From NCBI GenBank assembly GCA_963785065.1, contig CAWATX010000002.1, positions 1,116,001 through 1,180,000 on the forward strand: a DNA stretch of 64,000 nt, in the 5' to 3' direction. Source of the stretch: CAVSRC01 sp963785065. Lineage in GTDB: Bacteria; Pseudomonadota; Alphaproteobacteria; Rhizobiales; Kaistiaceae. This document shows, in pieces, positions 43,817 through 52,643 of the stretch; position 1 is the first letter of the stretch, and the number at the start of each line of letters is the position of its first letter. The notes under the pieces were generated by a model. That model ran no database searches and had not been told where the DNA came from. It was given only the letters and a program-made list of their open reading frames with translations. Position numbers and translations under genes: made by a program.

Positions 43817-44533
43817 ATGACCCCCCTATCCCGTCTGGCCGGCGCCGCCGCCGCCCTCACCCTCGTTTTCATCGGCAGTGCCTATGCCGGGCCGGTCGCC
43901 GACTTTGAAACGGCGATGCGCAGCGCCTATGCCGATTATCGCGGCGCCCTGTTCCAGACCAATGCCGGCAAGCCCGACGCCGCCGTTCAGGCCGTCGCCG
44001 CCTTCAAGGAGAAATGGGCAGCGCTTGGTGCGGCCAACAGCTCGGCCCCGCCGCAATACGCCGACGACCCCGATTATGCCGCCACCCTCGCCAAGGTCGC
44101 CTCGATCACCGACAAGGCCGCCGCCGAAGTCGCCGCCGGCAAGCTGCCGGAGGCCCATGAGACGCTCGAGGCGATCCGCTTCGAGGTCGGCGGCCTGCAT
44201 GAGCGCAACGGCATCATCGGCTTCTCCGACCGCATGAACGCCTATCACGCCAAGATGGAAGAGTTGCTCGGCAAGGACTACAGCGGCTTCGACGCCGCCG
44301 GCCTCGGCAGCTTGCGCGAAGACGCCGCGGTGCTCGCCTACCTCGCCGCCGACATCAAGACACATCCGCCGGTGGAAGCCACCGATCCCGCCTATGGCAA
44401 GCTGCTCGACGGCATGACCGACAGCGTCACGGCCCTTGAGACCGCTGCCCGCAACGGCGATGCCGCCGCGGCCAAGGCGGCGCTCGACAACCTCAAGGTG
44501 CCCTATTCCAAGCTCTTCCTGAAGTTCGGCTAA
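43817..44533 (+). CDS. Secreted helical protein of unknown function (cytochrome c'-like fold without heme site)
   Basis: 238 residues with a signal peptide ending SAYAGPVADFE. The mature part is Ala-rich and entirely helical, arranged as two repeats of about 100 residues (FETAMRSAYADYRGALFQTN; LREDAAVLAYLAADIKTHPP). The pattern recalls four-helix cytochrome c'/c556 domains, but there is no CxxCH motif, so no covalent heme. Upstream lies a very AT-rich stretch (atatatattcaaataaacg) suited to a promoter. Function unknown. Confidence 0.7.
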   Translation: MTPLSRLAGAAAALTLVFIGSAYAGPVADFETAMRSAYADYRGALFQTNAGKPDAAVQAVAAFKEKWAALGAANSSAPPQYADDPDYAATLAKVASITDKAAAEVAAGKLPEAHETLEAIRFEVGGLHERNGIIGFSDRMNAYHAKMEELLGKDYSGFDAAGLGSLREDAAVLAYLAADIKTHPPVEATDPAYGKLLDGMTDSVTALETAARNGDAAAAKAALDNLKVPYSKLFLKFG

Positions 44534-44651
44534 AGGGACAATACGGCCTCCCCCAGCGGCGGCCGCCACCGGCGGTGCTGCGAGAGGGCGAGGTCCCGGC
44601 CCGTAGGGGCGACGAGAGGCGCGGTCCGGCTGCCTGTGGCGCCGGGCCGCG

Positions 44652-45191
44652 TTATTGCGGGCGGTCGGGCAACAGCCGGATCAACAAGCCCGCGGCAGCC
44701 AGCGCCACCAGCATGGCAAGCCAGGTTCCGGTGTCGCCGAAGCCCGGCTTCAGCACCATGTCCGCCACCACCAGAAACATGACGGCATGGTCGAACATCA
44801 CGAAGCGTAGAAGCCGGCCCGCCCGCTCGGCCAGTTCTGCCTGCGACCCGTCCTGATTGCCCATTGCAATCAGTTGCTCGGTCTGCGGCCGCAGCACGAG
44901 CACACCACTGGCGAACACGGTCGCGAATCCGGCGAGCCCGATCAGGATCCACAACTGCGCGAAGCCCCAGGACAGGAAGGCCATGGCCAGCCCGCAGGCG
45001 ACGGCGACGAGCGAGGACGGGATCGCAACGTATTTGGTGATGAACATGACGTCCGGCAGGAAGCGGACGAATCCGGCGATATCGCCCGACCGCCGGCGGC
45101 GGACCGACAGAACGAGAAGCGCAAAGTCGCCGCCGACCCACATGATCACGCAAGCGACATGCAACGCCTTGATGAAGGGATATGCATCCAC
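44652..45191 (-). CDS. DUF2269-family integral membrane protein
   Basis: 179 residues from the GTG at 45191 (preceded by GGGAGG), reading VDAYPFIKALHVACVIMWVG. Five or so membrane helices. A conserved His in the first helix (KALHVACVIMWVGG) and the SFRRR-like loop fit the DUF2269/CopD-like four-to-five-helix group, in which His may bind heme or copper. A longer open frame upstream overlaps the methyltransferase-like gene and is not credible. No function established. Confidence 0.75.
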   Translation of the reverse strand: MDAYPFIKALHVACVIMWVGGDFALLVLSVRRRRSGDIAGFVRFLPDVMFITKYVAIPSSLVAVACGLAMAFLSWGFAQLWILIGLAGFATVFASGVLVLRPQTEQLIAMGNQDGSQAELAERAGRLLRFVMFDHAVMFLVVADMVLKPGFGDTGTWLAMLVALAAAGLLIRLLPDRPQ

Positions 45192-45220
45192 GATCCTGCC
45201 TCCCGGCCAGCCGGATGCGC

Positions 45221-45709
45221 CTAGAGCCAGCGGCGGACGCGGGCGCAATGGTCCCGGTAGCGCCCGCCGAAAACCGCCAGCATCCGCGCCTCCTCGAAGG
45301 GGATGACGACCCGCGCCAGGATCGCCACCGGCCCCGCCAGAGTCACCAGCGGCCACAGGGAGCCGAGCATCAGCGTTCCGCCGAGATAGGCGACGATCAG
45401 CGTCAGATACATCGGGTTGCGCGACAGCCCGTAGGGTCCCGTCACCAGCATGTCCGCCGGGACGGCGAACGGATTGAGCGTCGTCCGCCGCATCAGGAAG
45501 CGCACCGCGAGCGACAGGCCGAAGCCCAGGCCGGCCGCCAGGATGGCGGCGCCCACCCATCGTTCCGCCGCAACGCCGGCGGCCGCGGGAAGCGGCACCA
45601 GGCGTTGCAACAGCGCGCCGACGCCAAAGGCGGCAGCGAACATCAGCGGCGGCGGCACCATCAGGAGGATGGCGGGCTTTTCAATCGTGGCGGCGGATCG
45701 CGGCTGCAT
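45221..45709 (-). CDS. Isoprenylcysteine carboxyl methyltransferase-like membrane protein
   Basis: 162 residues from ATG 45709 (GAGGAG upstream). Four hydrophobic helices, then the family signature VTGPYGLSRNPMYLTLIVAY and near the end PFEEARMLAVFGGRYRDHCA, which correspond to the SAM-binding RHPxY and EE motifs of ICMT/PEMT proteins. It probably methylates a lipid or small hydrophobic acceptor. 29 bp upstream of the DUF2269 gene and co-directional; divergent from the TetR regulator. Confidence 0.82.
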   Translation of the reverse strand: MQPRSAATIEKPAILLMVPPPLMFAAAFGVGALLQRLVPLPAAAGVAAERWVGAAILAAGLGFGLSLAVRFLMRRTTLNPFAVPADMLVTGPYGLSRNPMYLTLIVAYLGGTLMLGSLWPLVTLAGPVAILARVVIPFEEARMLAVFGGRYRDHCARVRRWL

Positions 45710-45819
45710 GGCGAAAGCTCCTCGGCGACATGTGCGGCTCCGGTGCCCCGCCCAAAGCCCTTGGAAAAGCTGGCAATTTCCCTTGGCCGGCAACTCGGGT
45801 ACACTGGGCATTATTTGAA

Positions 45820-45834
45820 TACAGTAGGACTGTA
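45820..45834. promoter_or_regulatory. Palindromic operator candidate TACAGT-AGG-ACTGTA
   Basis: A perfect 6-3-6 palindrome between the divergent methyltransferase-like and TetR genes, five bases before the TetR start codon. ATACAGT/ACTGTAT-type sites are typical of TetR-family autoregulation, so this is probably the operator for both directions. Confidence 0.65.
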
Positions 45835-45839
45835 ACCAA

Positions 45840-46493
45840 TTGTCGGACGACGTCAAGCCCAAGCGCCGTTACCGCTCGAAGCGGCGGGAAATTCAGGCCG
45901 AGGCCACCCGCGCGGCCATCCTCGATGCAGCCCGCGCGCTCTTCACCACCGATGGCTGGGCGCCGACGACCATGGCTGCTATCGCCCGCCGGGCCGGGGT
46001 CGCGACCGAAACGGTCTATGCCCGCTTCCACAGCAAGCGCGCGATCGTCCATGCGCTGGTGGTGGCAGCCATGCGCGGCAACGAGCCCGAGACGCCCTTC
46101 ATGGAGCAGGCCGGCCGCCAGGCGGTGCAGCGGGAGACCGACGCGGGGCGCATGACCGAAGCTTTTGCCGCCGACGTCAGCGCGACGCTGGTCCGTGTCG
46201 CGCCGATTCTTGCCGTGGTCCGGTCGGCCGCCGAGGGCGAGCCCGAGATGCGCGACCTTTATCTCGAGCTGCACACGGCCCGCCGCCGGAACCTTTCACG
46301 CTTCGTGACGATGCTCGCCGGCCTTGGCGGGCTGCGCTCCGACATCACGGCAGAGGCCGCGGCCGACGACGTGTGGTCTTTGGCGAGCCCGGAGCTTCTT
46401 CTTCTGTGGACCGAGGCCGCCGGCAAGAGCCCCGCAGCCCACCGGGACTGGCTGGCGGCTGCACTGAGACGGCTGCTGCTCGAGGGCCAGTGA
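45840..46493 (+). CDS. TetR/AcrR-family transcriptional regulator
   Basis: 217 residues with a TTG start at 45840. An in-frame stop lies just upstream and no ATG occurs before the DNA-binding domain. HTH at about residues 20-66: ATRAAILDAARALFTTDGWA, TTMAAIARRAGVATETVYAR. The C-terminal ligand-binding half is typical and unassigned. The start lies so close to the palindrome that translation may be nearly leaderless. Likely targets are itself and the divergent ICMT-like/DUF2269 pair. Confidence 0.88.
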   Translation: MSDDVKPKRRYRSKRREIQAEATRAAILDAARALFTTDGWAPTTMAAIARRAGVATETVYARFHSKRAIVHALVVAAMRGNEPETPFMEQAGRQAVQRETDAGRMTEAFAADVSATLVRVAPILAVVRSAAEGEPEMRDLYLELHTARRRNLSRFVTMLAGLGGLRSDITAEAAADDVWSLASPELLLLWTEAAGKSPAAHRDWLAAALRRLLLEGQ

Positions 46494-46573
46494 CCGAGGC
46501 CACAGGCCATGTGGCCGCGGCCGCCGCCCGCTGCTAGATTGGCGGTTGCGAGAAACCGACCACGGAGGCCGCC

Positions 46574-47134
46574 ATGACCGGTTGGATCATCCTAGCCATC
46601 ATCGTTGTGATCGCGATCTACGCGATCATGCTCTACAACCGCATGGTCGCCCTGCGCCAGACGGTCAATCAGGCATGGTCGGACATCTCGGTCCAGCTCA
46701 AGCAGCGCCACGACCTGGTGCCCAACCTGGTGGAGACGGTGAAGGGCTACGCCGCCCACGAGCGCGGCACCTTTGAGGCCGTCACCAATGCGCGCAACGC
46801 CGCCGTTGCCGCATCGAGCCCCGAGGCGCAGGCCAAGGCCGAAAACATGCTGACCGGCGCGCTCCGCCAGCTTTTCGCGGTCGCCGAGGCCTATCCCGAC
46901 CTCAAGGCCAACCAGAACTTCCTGCAGCTCCAGTCGGACCTCTCCGACCTGGAGAACAAGATCGCCGCCGCCCGGCGCTTCTTCAACAACGCCGTGCAGG
47001 AGTTCAATACCGCCATCCAGTCCTTCCCGATGGTGCTGGTCGCTGGCCCCATGGGCTTCACCCAGCGCACCTTCTTCGAGGTGGACGAGGGCGAACGCGC
47101 GGCCGTCGAGGCTGCGCCCCAGGTTAAGTTCTAG
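46574..47134 (+). CDS. lemA: LemA family protein
   Basis: 186 residues. One N-terminal membrane helix (TGWIILAIIVVIAIYAIMLY) and a four-helix cytoplasmic or periplasmic bundle with NQAWSDISVQLKQRHDLVPN, LKANQNFLQLQSDLSDLENK and FNTAIQSFPMVLVA, all typical. LemA proteins are usually encoded beside an M48 peptidase or TPM-domain protein; here the M48 gene follows by 57 bp. The function of the pair is unknown. Confidence 0.93.
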   Translation: MTGWIILAIIVVIAIYAIMLYNRMVALRQTVNQAWSDISVQLKQRHDLVPNLVETVKGYAAHERGTFEAVTNARNAAVAASSPEAQAKAENMLTGALRQLFAVAEAYPDLKANQNFLQLQSDLSDLENKIAAARRFFNNAVQEFNTAIQSFPMVLVAGPMGFTQRTFFEVDEGERAAVEAAPQVKF

Positions 47135-47191
47135 ACCAGTGGCAGGCCCGGCGCCGTCGCCGGGCCACTGCCACTGACCGGAGCCCGCCCC

Positions 47192-48379
47192 GTGCTCGGC
47201 GCCTACGGCCTCAAGACCTATATCTGGAACAACCGGCTGAAGTCGCTCATCCTGCTGGCCGGCTTCCCGGTTCTGCTGCTGCCGATCTGCTTCGCCTTCG
47301 CCCTCCTCATCACGGCGGCGAACGAGCCCAATGTCGGCCAGGGCATCCAGGATGCCATCGGGCTGTTGCCCGAACTGATCCCGGTCGCAATCGGCGCCGC
47401 CCTCATCTGGTTCGTCATCGCCTGGTTCGCCAACCAGGGCATCATCGACGCCGTCACCGGCGCCCGGCGTGTCGACCGCAAGGCCGAGCCGCGCCTCTAC
47501 AACCTGTTGGAAACCCTGTGCATCAGCCGCGGCATCACCATGCCGCAGTTGCGGATCATCGAGACCGATGCGCGCAACGCCTTCGCTTCCGGCGTGCGCA
47601 AGGGACGCTATTCGATCACCGTCACCCGCGGCCTGATGGACACCCTCAACGATGCCGAACTGGAGGCGGTGCTCGGCCACGAGCTCACCCATATCGAGAA
47701 CCGCGACGTCCAGTTGCTGGTCATCTCCGCAGTCTTCGTCGGCATCATCTCGCTGGTCGGCGACCTCCTCATCCGCGTGCCGCGCGCCCTGCTATGGTCG
47801 ACCACGAGCAGCAGCAGCGGTTCGAGTGGCAGCGGGTGGAGCTGGGGCGGCGGCTCCTCGCGCCGGCGCGGTGGCGGCAGCGGCGGCAGCGGCGGCGGTG
47901 GCGGCGGTGCCGTCATCATCCTCATCCTCATTGCCGTCGCAATCTTCATCATCGCCCGGCTGCTGGCCATCGCGCTCAGCTTCGCCCTGTCGCGCAAGCG
48001 TGAATTCCTCGCCGACGCCGGCTCTGTCGAGCTTACCAAGGATCCCGACGCCATGATCTCGGCGCTGCGCAAGATCGCCGGCCATTCTGAGGTCCATGCG
48101 CCGGCGCAGGTGCAGGAAATGTTCCTCGACCATCCCCGCCAGACCGGTCTCGGCGGGCTCTTTTCCACCCACCCGCCGATCGAGGCCCGCATCGCCAACC
48201 TGGTGAAATTTGCCGGCGGCCGCGATCCGGGCCCGATCGCCGAGACGCCCGCCGAGCCGCCCGCGGCACCGGCGCCTCCCTCACCACCGCCGACCCCGCC
48301 GGCGACGCCCGGCGAGGCCCATCCCTGGGGCGACGTGCCGCCGTCCCTGCCCGGTCCATGGGGCGAGCGCGGACGTTGA
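47192..48379 (+). CDS. M48-family membrane metallopeptidase with Gly/Ser-rich insertion
   Basis: 395 residues, GTG start. Two N-terminal helices, the zinc site VLGHELTHIENRD, and KREFLADAGSVELTK with the third ligand. Between the two central helices is an unusual low-complexity insert of about 40 residues made of Ser, Gly and Arg (starting TTSSSSGSSGSGW) where HtpX has a short loop. The tail is Pro-rich. It is distinct from the HtpX at 33260. With lemA it forms a pair widespread in bacteria. Confidence 0.9.
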   Translation: MLGAYGLKTYIWNNRLKSLILLAGFPVLLLPICFAFALLITAANEPNVGQGIQDAIGLLPELIPVAIGAALIWFVIAWFANQGIIDAVTGARRVDRKAEPRLYNLLETLCISRGITMPQLRIIETDARNAFASGVRKGRYSITVTRGLMDTLNDAELEAVLGHELTHIENRDVQLLVISAVFVGIISLVGDLLIRVPRALLWSTTSSSSGSSGSGWSWGGGSSRRRGGGSGGSGGGGGGAVIILILIAVAIFIIARLLAIALSFALSRKREFLADAGSVELTKDPDAMISALRKIAGHSEVHAPAQVQEMFLDHPRQTGLGGLFSTHPPIEARIANLVKFAGGRDPGPIAETPAEPPAAPAPPSPPPTPPATPGEAHPWGDVPPSLPGPWGERGR

Positions 48380-48467
48380 CGCGTATGTCGCGCGGCCCGA
48401 CTCACTGATAACCTTGCCGCGGGTCACCCGCGCCACAGATGGCCGTCGGGAGGGGAGGAACACGAGC

Positions 48468-49262
48468 GTGCTGATCGGCAAGCCGGGAACGGCCAGGACC
48501 GCCATTGCCACGGCCGACGCGAGCCGCGTCGAAGTGCGCGGACGCGACCTCGTCGACGACCTCATGGGTCGCCTGACCTTCACCGAATATTTCTTCCTGC
48601 TGGTCACCGGCCGCGAACCGACCGCCGACCAGCGCTTCTTCCTTGATCTCCTGCTCACCGCCATTGCCGAGCACGGCCTCACGCCAACTGTGATCGCGGC
48701 GCGCATGACCTATGACGCTGCCCCCGATTCGCTCCAGGGCGCGGTCGCCGCCGGCATCCTCGGTTGCGGGCCGGTCATCCTCGGCACCTCCGAGGCCTGT
48801 GCCGCGGTGCTCGTCGATGCCCGCGACCGGGTCGCCACCGGCGAGGATCCCGATGCCGCCGTACTTAACATGGCGCGCACCATCCACGAGCGCCGCCAGC
48901 CCATGCCGGGCTTCGGCCACCCGTTGCACAAGCCGGTCGACCCGCGTGCCCAGCGCATCCTGGCGCTCGCCGACGAGCGCGGCGTCGCCGGTCCCTTCAT
49001 CGACCTTGCCCGCCGCTTCGCACCGGCGGTGGAGACGGTCTGGGGCCGCGCCCTGCCTATGAACGTGTCGATGCCGATCGCCGCCTGCCTGCTCGATCTC
49101 GGCTTCCCGGCTGCGATGGTGAAGGCAATCCCGCTGCTTGCCCGCACCGCCGGCCTGCTCGCCCATCTCGCCGAGGAGCATGAGCGGCCGATCGGCTTTC
49201 TCATGGCCTCCCACGGCGAGGAAGCCATCGCCTATGATGGCGGCAACGACGGCGGCTCGTAG
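48468..49262 (+). CDS. Citryl-CoA lyase / citrate synthase-like protein
   Basis: 264 residues from GTG 48468, with a strong GGGAGGGGAGGAA site. This is only the catalytic half of the citrate synthase fold: TFTEYFFLLVTGREPTADQR at the start, TSEACAAVLVDAR, and the active-site histidine in MPGFGHPLHKPVDPRA. Short members like this are annotated as citryl-CoA lyases or side-activity synthases. Five bases before the AMP-ligase gene, so the two probably act on one CoA thioester. Confidence 0.82.
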   Translation: MLIGKPGTARTAIATADASRVEVRGRDLVDDLMGRLTFTEYFFLLVTGREPTADQRFFLDLLLTAIAEHGLTPTVIAARMTYDAAPDSLQGAVAAGILGCGPVILGTSEACAAVLVDARDRVATGEDPDAAVLNMARTIHERRQPMPGFGHPLHKPVDPRAQRILALADERGVAGPFIDLARRFAPAVETVWGRALPMNVSMPIAACLLDLGFPAAMVKAIPLLARTAGLLAHLAEEHERPIGFLMASHGEEAIAYDGGNDGGS

Positions 49263-49267
49263 CGTCC

Positions 49268-50593
49268 ATGTTCGAACCGACCATCGAGACCTTCCCCTGG
49301 GAAGCCCAGGGCAACGCCGACGACGCGGCTTATCGCGATCAGATCGCCCGCCTCTTCGCCCATTCGCGCTTCTACCGGCAGAAGCTCACCGAAGCCGGCT
49401 TCCCTGACGCTGCTGCGGTCGGCGGCCTCGGCGCGATCGCCGCACTGCCCTTCACCGAAAAGGACGAACTGCGCGCCAGCCGCAGCGAGGCCGAGCCCAT
49501 CGGCACCCATCTCGCCGTGGCCATGGGCGACCTTGCCCGCATTTATTCGACCAGCGGCACCACCGGGACGCCGAGCTATGTGCCGCTCACCACCGAAGAT
49601 CTCGCCGACTGGGCGACCATCTCGGCGCGCTCCTACGCCGCCTCCGGCGTTGAACGCGGCGACAAGCTGATCGCCACCTACAATGTCGGCCCCTTCGTCG
49701 CCGGCGCCACCATCGACGCCTTCACCCGGCTCGGCCTCACCATCATTCCGGTGGGCAGCGGCAATACCGACCGCCTGATGGCCGCCGTACGCCTGCTCAA
49801 GGCCGACGCCATTGCGCTCACCCCGTCCTATGCGCTGCATCTGGCCGAATGGGCGCGCGAGCACGGCATCAACCCGGCCGAAACCAGCGTCCGCCGGCTG
49901 CTCGTCGCCGGCGAGCCCGGCGGCGGCGAGCCGGCCATGCGCGCCCGCCTGGAGAGCACCTGGGACGCCGAGGTGACCGAGGCCATGGGCATCGGCGACA
50001 TCGCCGTGTCGCTGTGGGGCGAGTGCCACCACCGCCAGGGCATGCATTTCAGCGGCCGCGGCCTCATCCATTTCGAGCTGATCGACCCGGAGAGCGCCGC
50101 GCCGGTGCCGCTTGCCGACGGCGCCGAAGGGGAGCTGGTCTATACCCACCTTCGCCATCGCGCCGCGCCGCTCCTGCGCTTCCGCAGCCGCGATCATGTC
50201 CGCGTCTGGGTGAGCCCCTGCCCCTGCGGGCGGACCGCGCCGCGGGTGCGCTGCATCGGCCGCACCGACGACATGCTCATCGTGCGCGGCGTCAACGTCT
50301 TCCCCTCCGCGGTGCGCGAGGTGGTCAACGAATTCGTGCCCGCGGTCAGCGGCGTGCTCTCCATCCGCCCGCGCGTGGAGGGGTTCCGCCAGGACCCGCC
50401 TCTGAAAGTGATCGTCGAGCGTGCCGAGGGCGAGGCCGAGGCGGAAGGGCTCGCCGACAAGATCCGCGCGCGCATCCGCGAGAAGCTGATCTTCACGGCC
50501 GAGGTGGTTCTCGTGCCCTTCGGCACGCTGCCGCGCTCGAGCTACAAGTCCCACCTCACCGACTGGAGCGAGGCGGAACCGGCAGGCCAATGA
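49268..50593 (+). CDS. Phenylacetate-CoA ligase (PaaK)-like AMP-forming acyl-CoA ligase
   Basis: 441 residues. The AMP-binding P-loop is YSTSGTTGTPSYVPLT. MGIGDIAVSLWGECHHRQGM and the C-terminal RTDDMLIVRGVNVFPSAV are typical of PaaK-like enzymes, and a Cys pair (VSPCPCGRTAPR) is present as in that family. The gene neighbourhood has no other phenylacetate genes, so the substrate is more likely another carboxylic acid whose CoA ester is used by the adjacent citryl-CoA-lyase-like enzyme (inference). Confidence 0.85.
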   Translation: MFEPTIETFPWEAQGNADDAAYRDQIARLFAHSRFYRQKLTEAGFPDAAAVGGLGAIAALPFTEKDELRASRSEAEPIGTHLAVAMGDLARIYSTSGTTGTPSYVPLTTEDLADWATISARSYAASGVERGDKLIATYNVGPFVAGATIDAFTRLGLTIIPVGSGNTDRLMAAVRLLKADAIALTPSYALHLAEWAREHGINPAETSVRRLLVAGEPGGGEPAMRARLESTWDAEVTEAMGIGDIAVSLWGECHHRQGMHFSGRGLIHFELIDPESAAPVPLADGAEGELVYTHLRHRAAPLLRFRSRDHVRVWVSPCPCGRTAPRVRCIGRTDDMLIVRGVNVFPSAVREVVNEFVPAVSGVLSIRPRVEGFRQDPPLKVIVERAEGEAEAEGLADKIRARIREKLIFTAEVVLVPFGTLPRSSYKSHLTDWSEAEPAGQ

Positions 50594-50638
50594 GGCCCCG
50601 GCCGGTGCCTCATTCCTGCCCGCGACCGTCGGCGACGA

Positions 50639-51319
50639 TCACACGTTGACGAACTGCTGGTCCTTCACATAGTCGCGGAAGCCGGCGAGCGCGGCATTGA
50701 CCTTCTCCCAGCTCGGCAGCTTCTCGACCGCCTTTATCCAGCGCTCGACATTCGGGTAGCCCTTGAACTCGTCGCGGGTGACCATGCCGCAGGTGATGAG
50801 CGCATAGCCGAAGATATCGGCAATGGTCATCTGGTCGCCGGTGAGGAAGGTGTTGCCCTTGCCGAGCCAATGGTCGTTGAGCACCTTCAGCCACTTCTGG
50901 GTGTTGGCCTTGCCCCATTCGATGGTGCCGGCATGGGTGGCGTCATCCGGCCGCTTGTGGTGCGGATAGATCTGCGGATAGACGACATTGTAGCCGTAGT
51001 CGCGATAGAAGCCGGTATTGAACCAGTCCATCAACTCGTTGACCTTGGCGCGCTCCTTCAGTCCCTTCGGATAGAGCGGCAGGTCGTGCTTGTCGGCGAG
51101 ATATTTCATGATCGCCGAACTTTCGGTGAGCACGAAGCCGTCGTCGTCGAGGGTCGGCACCAGGCCGTTGGGATTGAGCGAGATGTAGGGTTCGCTGGCG
51201 TGCTCGCCCTTGTAGAAGTCGAGCGAGACCTCTTCGACCGGCAGTTTGTATTCCGCGATCATGGCGCGGATCGGCCGGCTCGTATTCGATACGTCCAGGA
51301 TATAGAGCTTGGCGGTCAT
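50639..51319 (-). CDS. Glutathione S-transferase family protein
   Basis: 226 residues from ATG 51319 (GGAAGGGAGGAAACC upstream). Thioredoxin-fold N-terminal domain with ISLNPNGLVPTLDDDGFVLT and the glutathione-binding ESSAIMKYLADKH, then an all-helical C-terminal domain (GDQMTIADIFGYALITCGMV). The putative catalytic residue is Ser in DVSNTSRPIR. It lies 69 bp after the VOC protein gene in the same direction; together they suggest electrophile or aromatic detoxification. Confidence 0.88.
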   Translation of the reverse strand: MTAKLYILDVSNTSRPIRAMIAEYKLPVEEVSLDFYKGEHASEPYISLNPNGLVPTLDDDGFVLTESSAIMKYLADKHDLPLYPKGLKERAKVNELMDWFNTGFYRDYGYNVVYPQIYPHHKRPDDATHAGTIEWGKANTQKWLKVLNDHWLGKGNTFLTGDQMTIADIFGYALITCGMVTRDEFKGYPNVERWIKAVEKLPSWEKVNAALAGFRDYVKDQQFVNV

Positions 51320-51388
51320 TGGTTTCCTCCCTTCCGCGTCCCCAAAAAAGGGCGCGGGCTCCACACGTCGCCATCGTTCAGAATATAT

Positions 51389-51970
51389 CTAATAAGGGTT
51401 CTTCGGCGAGCGATCCTCCGACAGGCTGCCGCGCGTGCGCTTGGTCAGGTTCTCGATCGCGTCGGCCAGATGGACCTCGGCGATGTTGTAGTCGCCACGC
51501 GCCACCCTCAGCTTGTGCGCCTCGAGCATCACCTCGCCCCAGGACACCCCTTCCGGCGGGAAGAAGCGATAGGAGGCAAGCTCGATCAGCAGGCCGAGCG
51601 GGTCGCGGAAATAGATCGAATCCATGAAGCCGCGATCCTTGACGCCGCTATGCTCGATGCCGCGCTCGTCGAGCCGCTGCACGGCCTGGGCGAAAGTCGC
51701 CCGCGACACCGAGAAGGCGATGTGGTGCACCACGCCGACATCGCGCGACGTCGGCGTCGGGTCCGGCTTGCGGCTTTCCTTGGTGAACACGGTGATCAAC
51801 CGCCCGTCGCCGGGATCGAAATAGAGATGGCTCTCCTCGGGAACGTCGAGATTGGGCTGCTCGAAGACGAAGGGCATGCCGATCACGCCTTCCCAGAAAT
51901 CGATCGACGTCTGCCGGTCGGCGCCGACCAGCGTGATGTGGTGAACCGCTTGGCTCTGCAATTTCTGCAT
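51389..51970 (-). CDS. VOC-family (glyoxalase/extradiol dioxygenase-like) protein
   Basis: 193 residues with two beta-alpha-beta-beta-beta modules: VHHITLVGADRQTSIDFWEG ... HLYFDPGDGRLITVF and VHHIAFSVSRATFAQAVQRL ... YFRDPLGLLIELASY. Metal ligands expected of the family (His in HHITL, His in HHIAF, Glu in LLIEL) are present. It could be a ring-cleaving dioxygenase or a glyoxalase-type lyase; the substrate is unknown. Divergent from the gluconokinase gene. Confidence 0.85.
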   Translation of the reverse strand: MQKLQSQAVHHITLVGADRQTSIDFWEGVIGMPFVFEQPNLDVPEESHLYFDPGDGRLITVFTKESRKPDPTPTSRDVGVVHHIAFSVSRATFAQAVQRLDERGIEHSGVKDRGFMDSIYFRDPLGLLIELASYRFFPPEGVSWGEVMLEAHKLRVARGDYNIAEVHLADAIENLTKRTRGSLSEDRSPKNPY

Positions 51971-52058
51971 GGGCGAACTCCCCCCTTCTGAACGAATAGC
52001 CTAGATATAGGGCGGAACGCGACGCCAATCGACAAACAGAGCGGCCGGACAAGAGATC

Positions 52059-52613
52059 ATGCCAGATGCACCACAGAAAACCACCGATGCCGTTCCGATC
52101 ATCGTCATGGGCGTGGCGGGGTGCGGCAAAACGTCGGTTGGCGAGGCGCTGGCGAAGCGCCTCGGCCTGCCTTTTCGTGACGCCGATGAATTTCACCCCA
52201 AGGCCAATATCGAGAAGATGTCGGCCGGCATTCCACTCACCGACGAGGACCGCTGGCCCTGGCTCGAGGCCATCGGCAGGGCCCTGGCCGAAGCCGATGG
52301 CCGGCTGATCGTCGCCTGCTCGGCGCTGAAGCGCGCCTATCGCCAGTGCCTGAGGCAGACCGCCGGACGGCCGGTGATCTTCCTCTGGCTCGACGGCTCC
52401 AAGGCGACGATTGGCGCCCGGATGGCGCGTCGTAAGCACCACTTCATGCCGACCAGCCTGCTCGACAGCCAGTTCGCCACCCTGGAGCCGCCCGGGCCGG
52501 ACGAGCTGGCAGTGCGTGTATCGGTCGAACCGCCACGCGATGCGGTTGTGGCGGCGGCGCTCGCCGCTCTGCCGGCAGCTCGTGATCGCGCCCTCGGGTT
52601 TTCCGCCCAATAA
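52059..52613 (+). CDS. gntK: Gluconokinase
   Basis: Phosphorylates D-gluconate to 6-phosphogluconate. 184 residues. P-loop VMGVAGCGKTSVGEAL, then FRDADEFHPKANIEKMSAGI, LTDEDRWPWLEAIG and ACSALKRAYRQCLR, a full match to the GntK/IdnK family. No gluconate transporter is adjacent. The ATG at 52059 lies close after GGACAAGAGATC. Confidence 0.93.
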   Translation: MPDAPQKTTDAVPIIVMGVAGCGKTSVGEALAKRLGLPFRDADEFHPKANIEKMSAGIPLTDEDRWPWLEAIGRALAEADGRLIVACSALKRAYRQCLRQTAGRPVIFLWLDGSKATIGARMARRKHHFMPTSLLDSQFATLEPPGPDELAVRVSVEPPRDAVVAAALAALPAARDRALGFSAQ

Positions 52614-52643
52614 ACTTCTGGGCAACCTTTCGCTGGCCGAATG

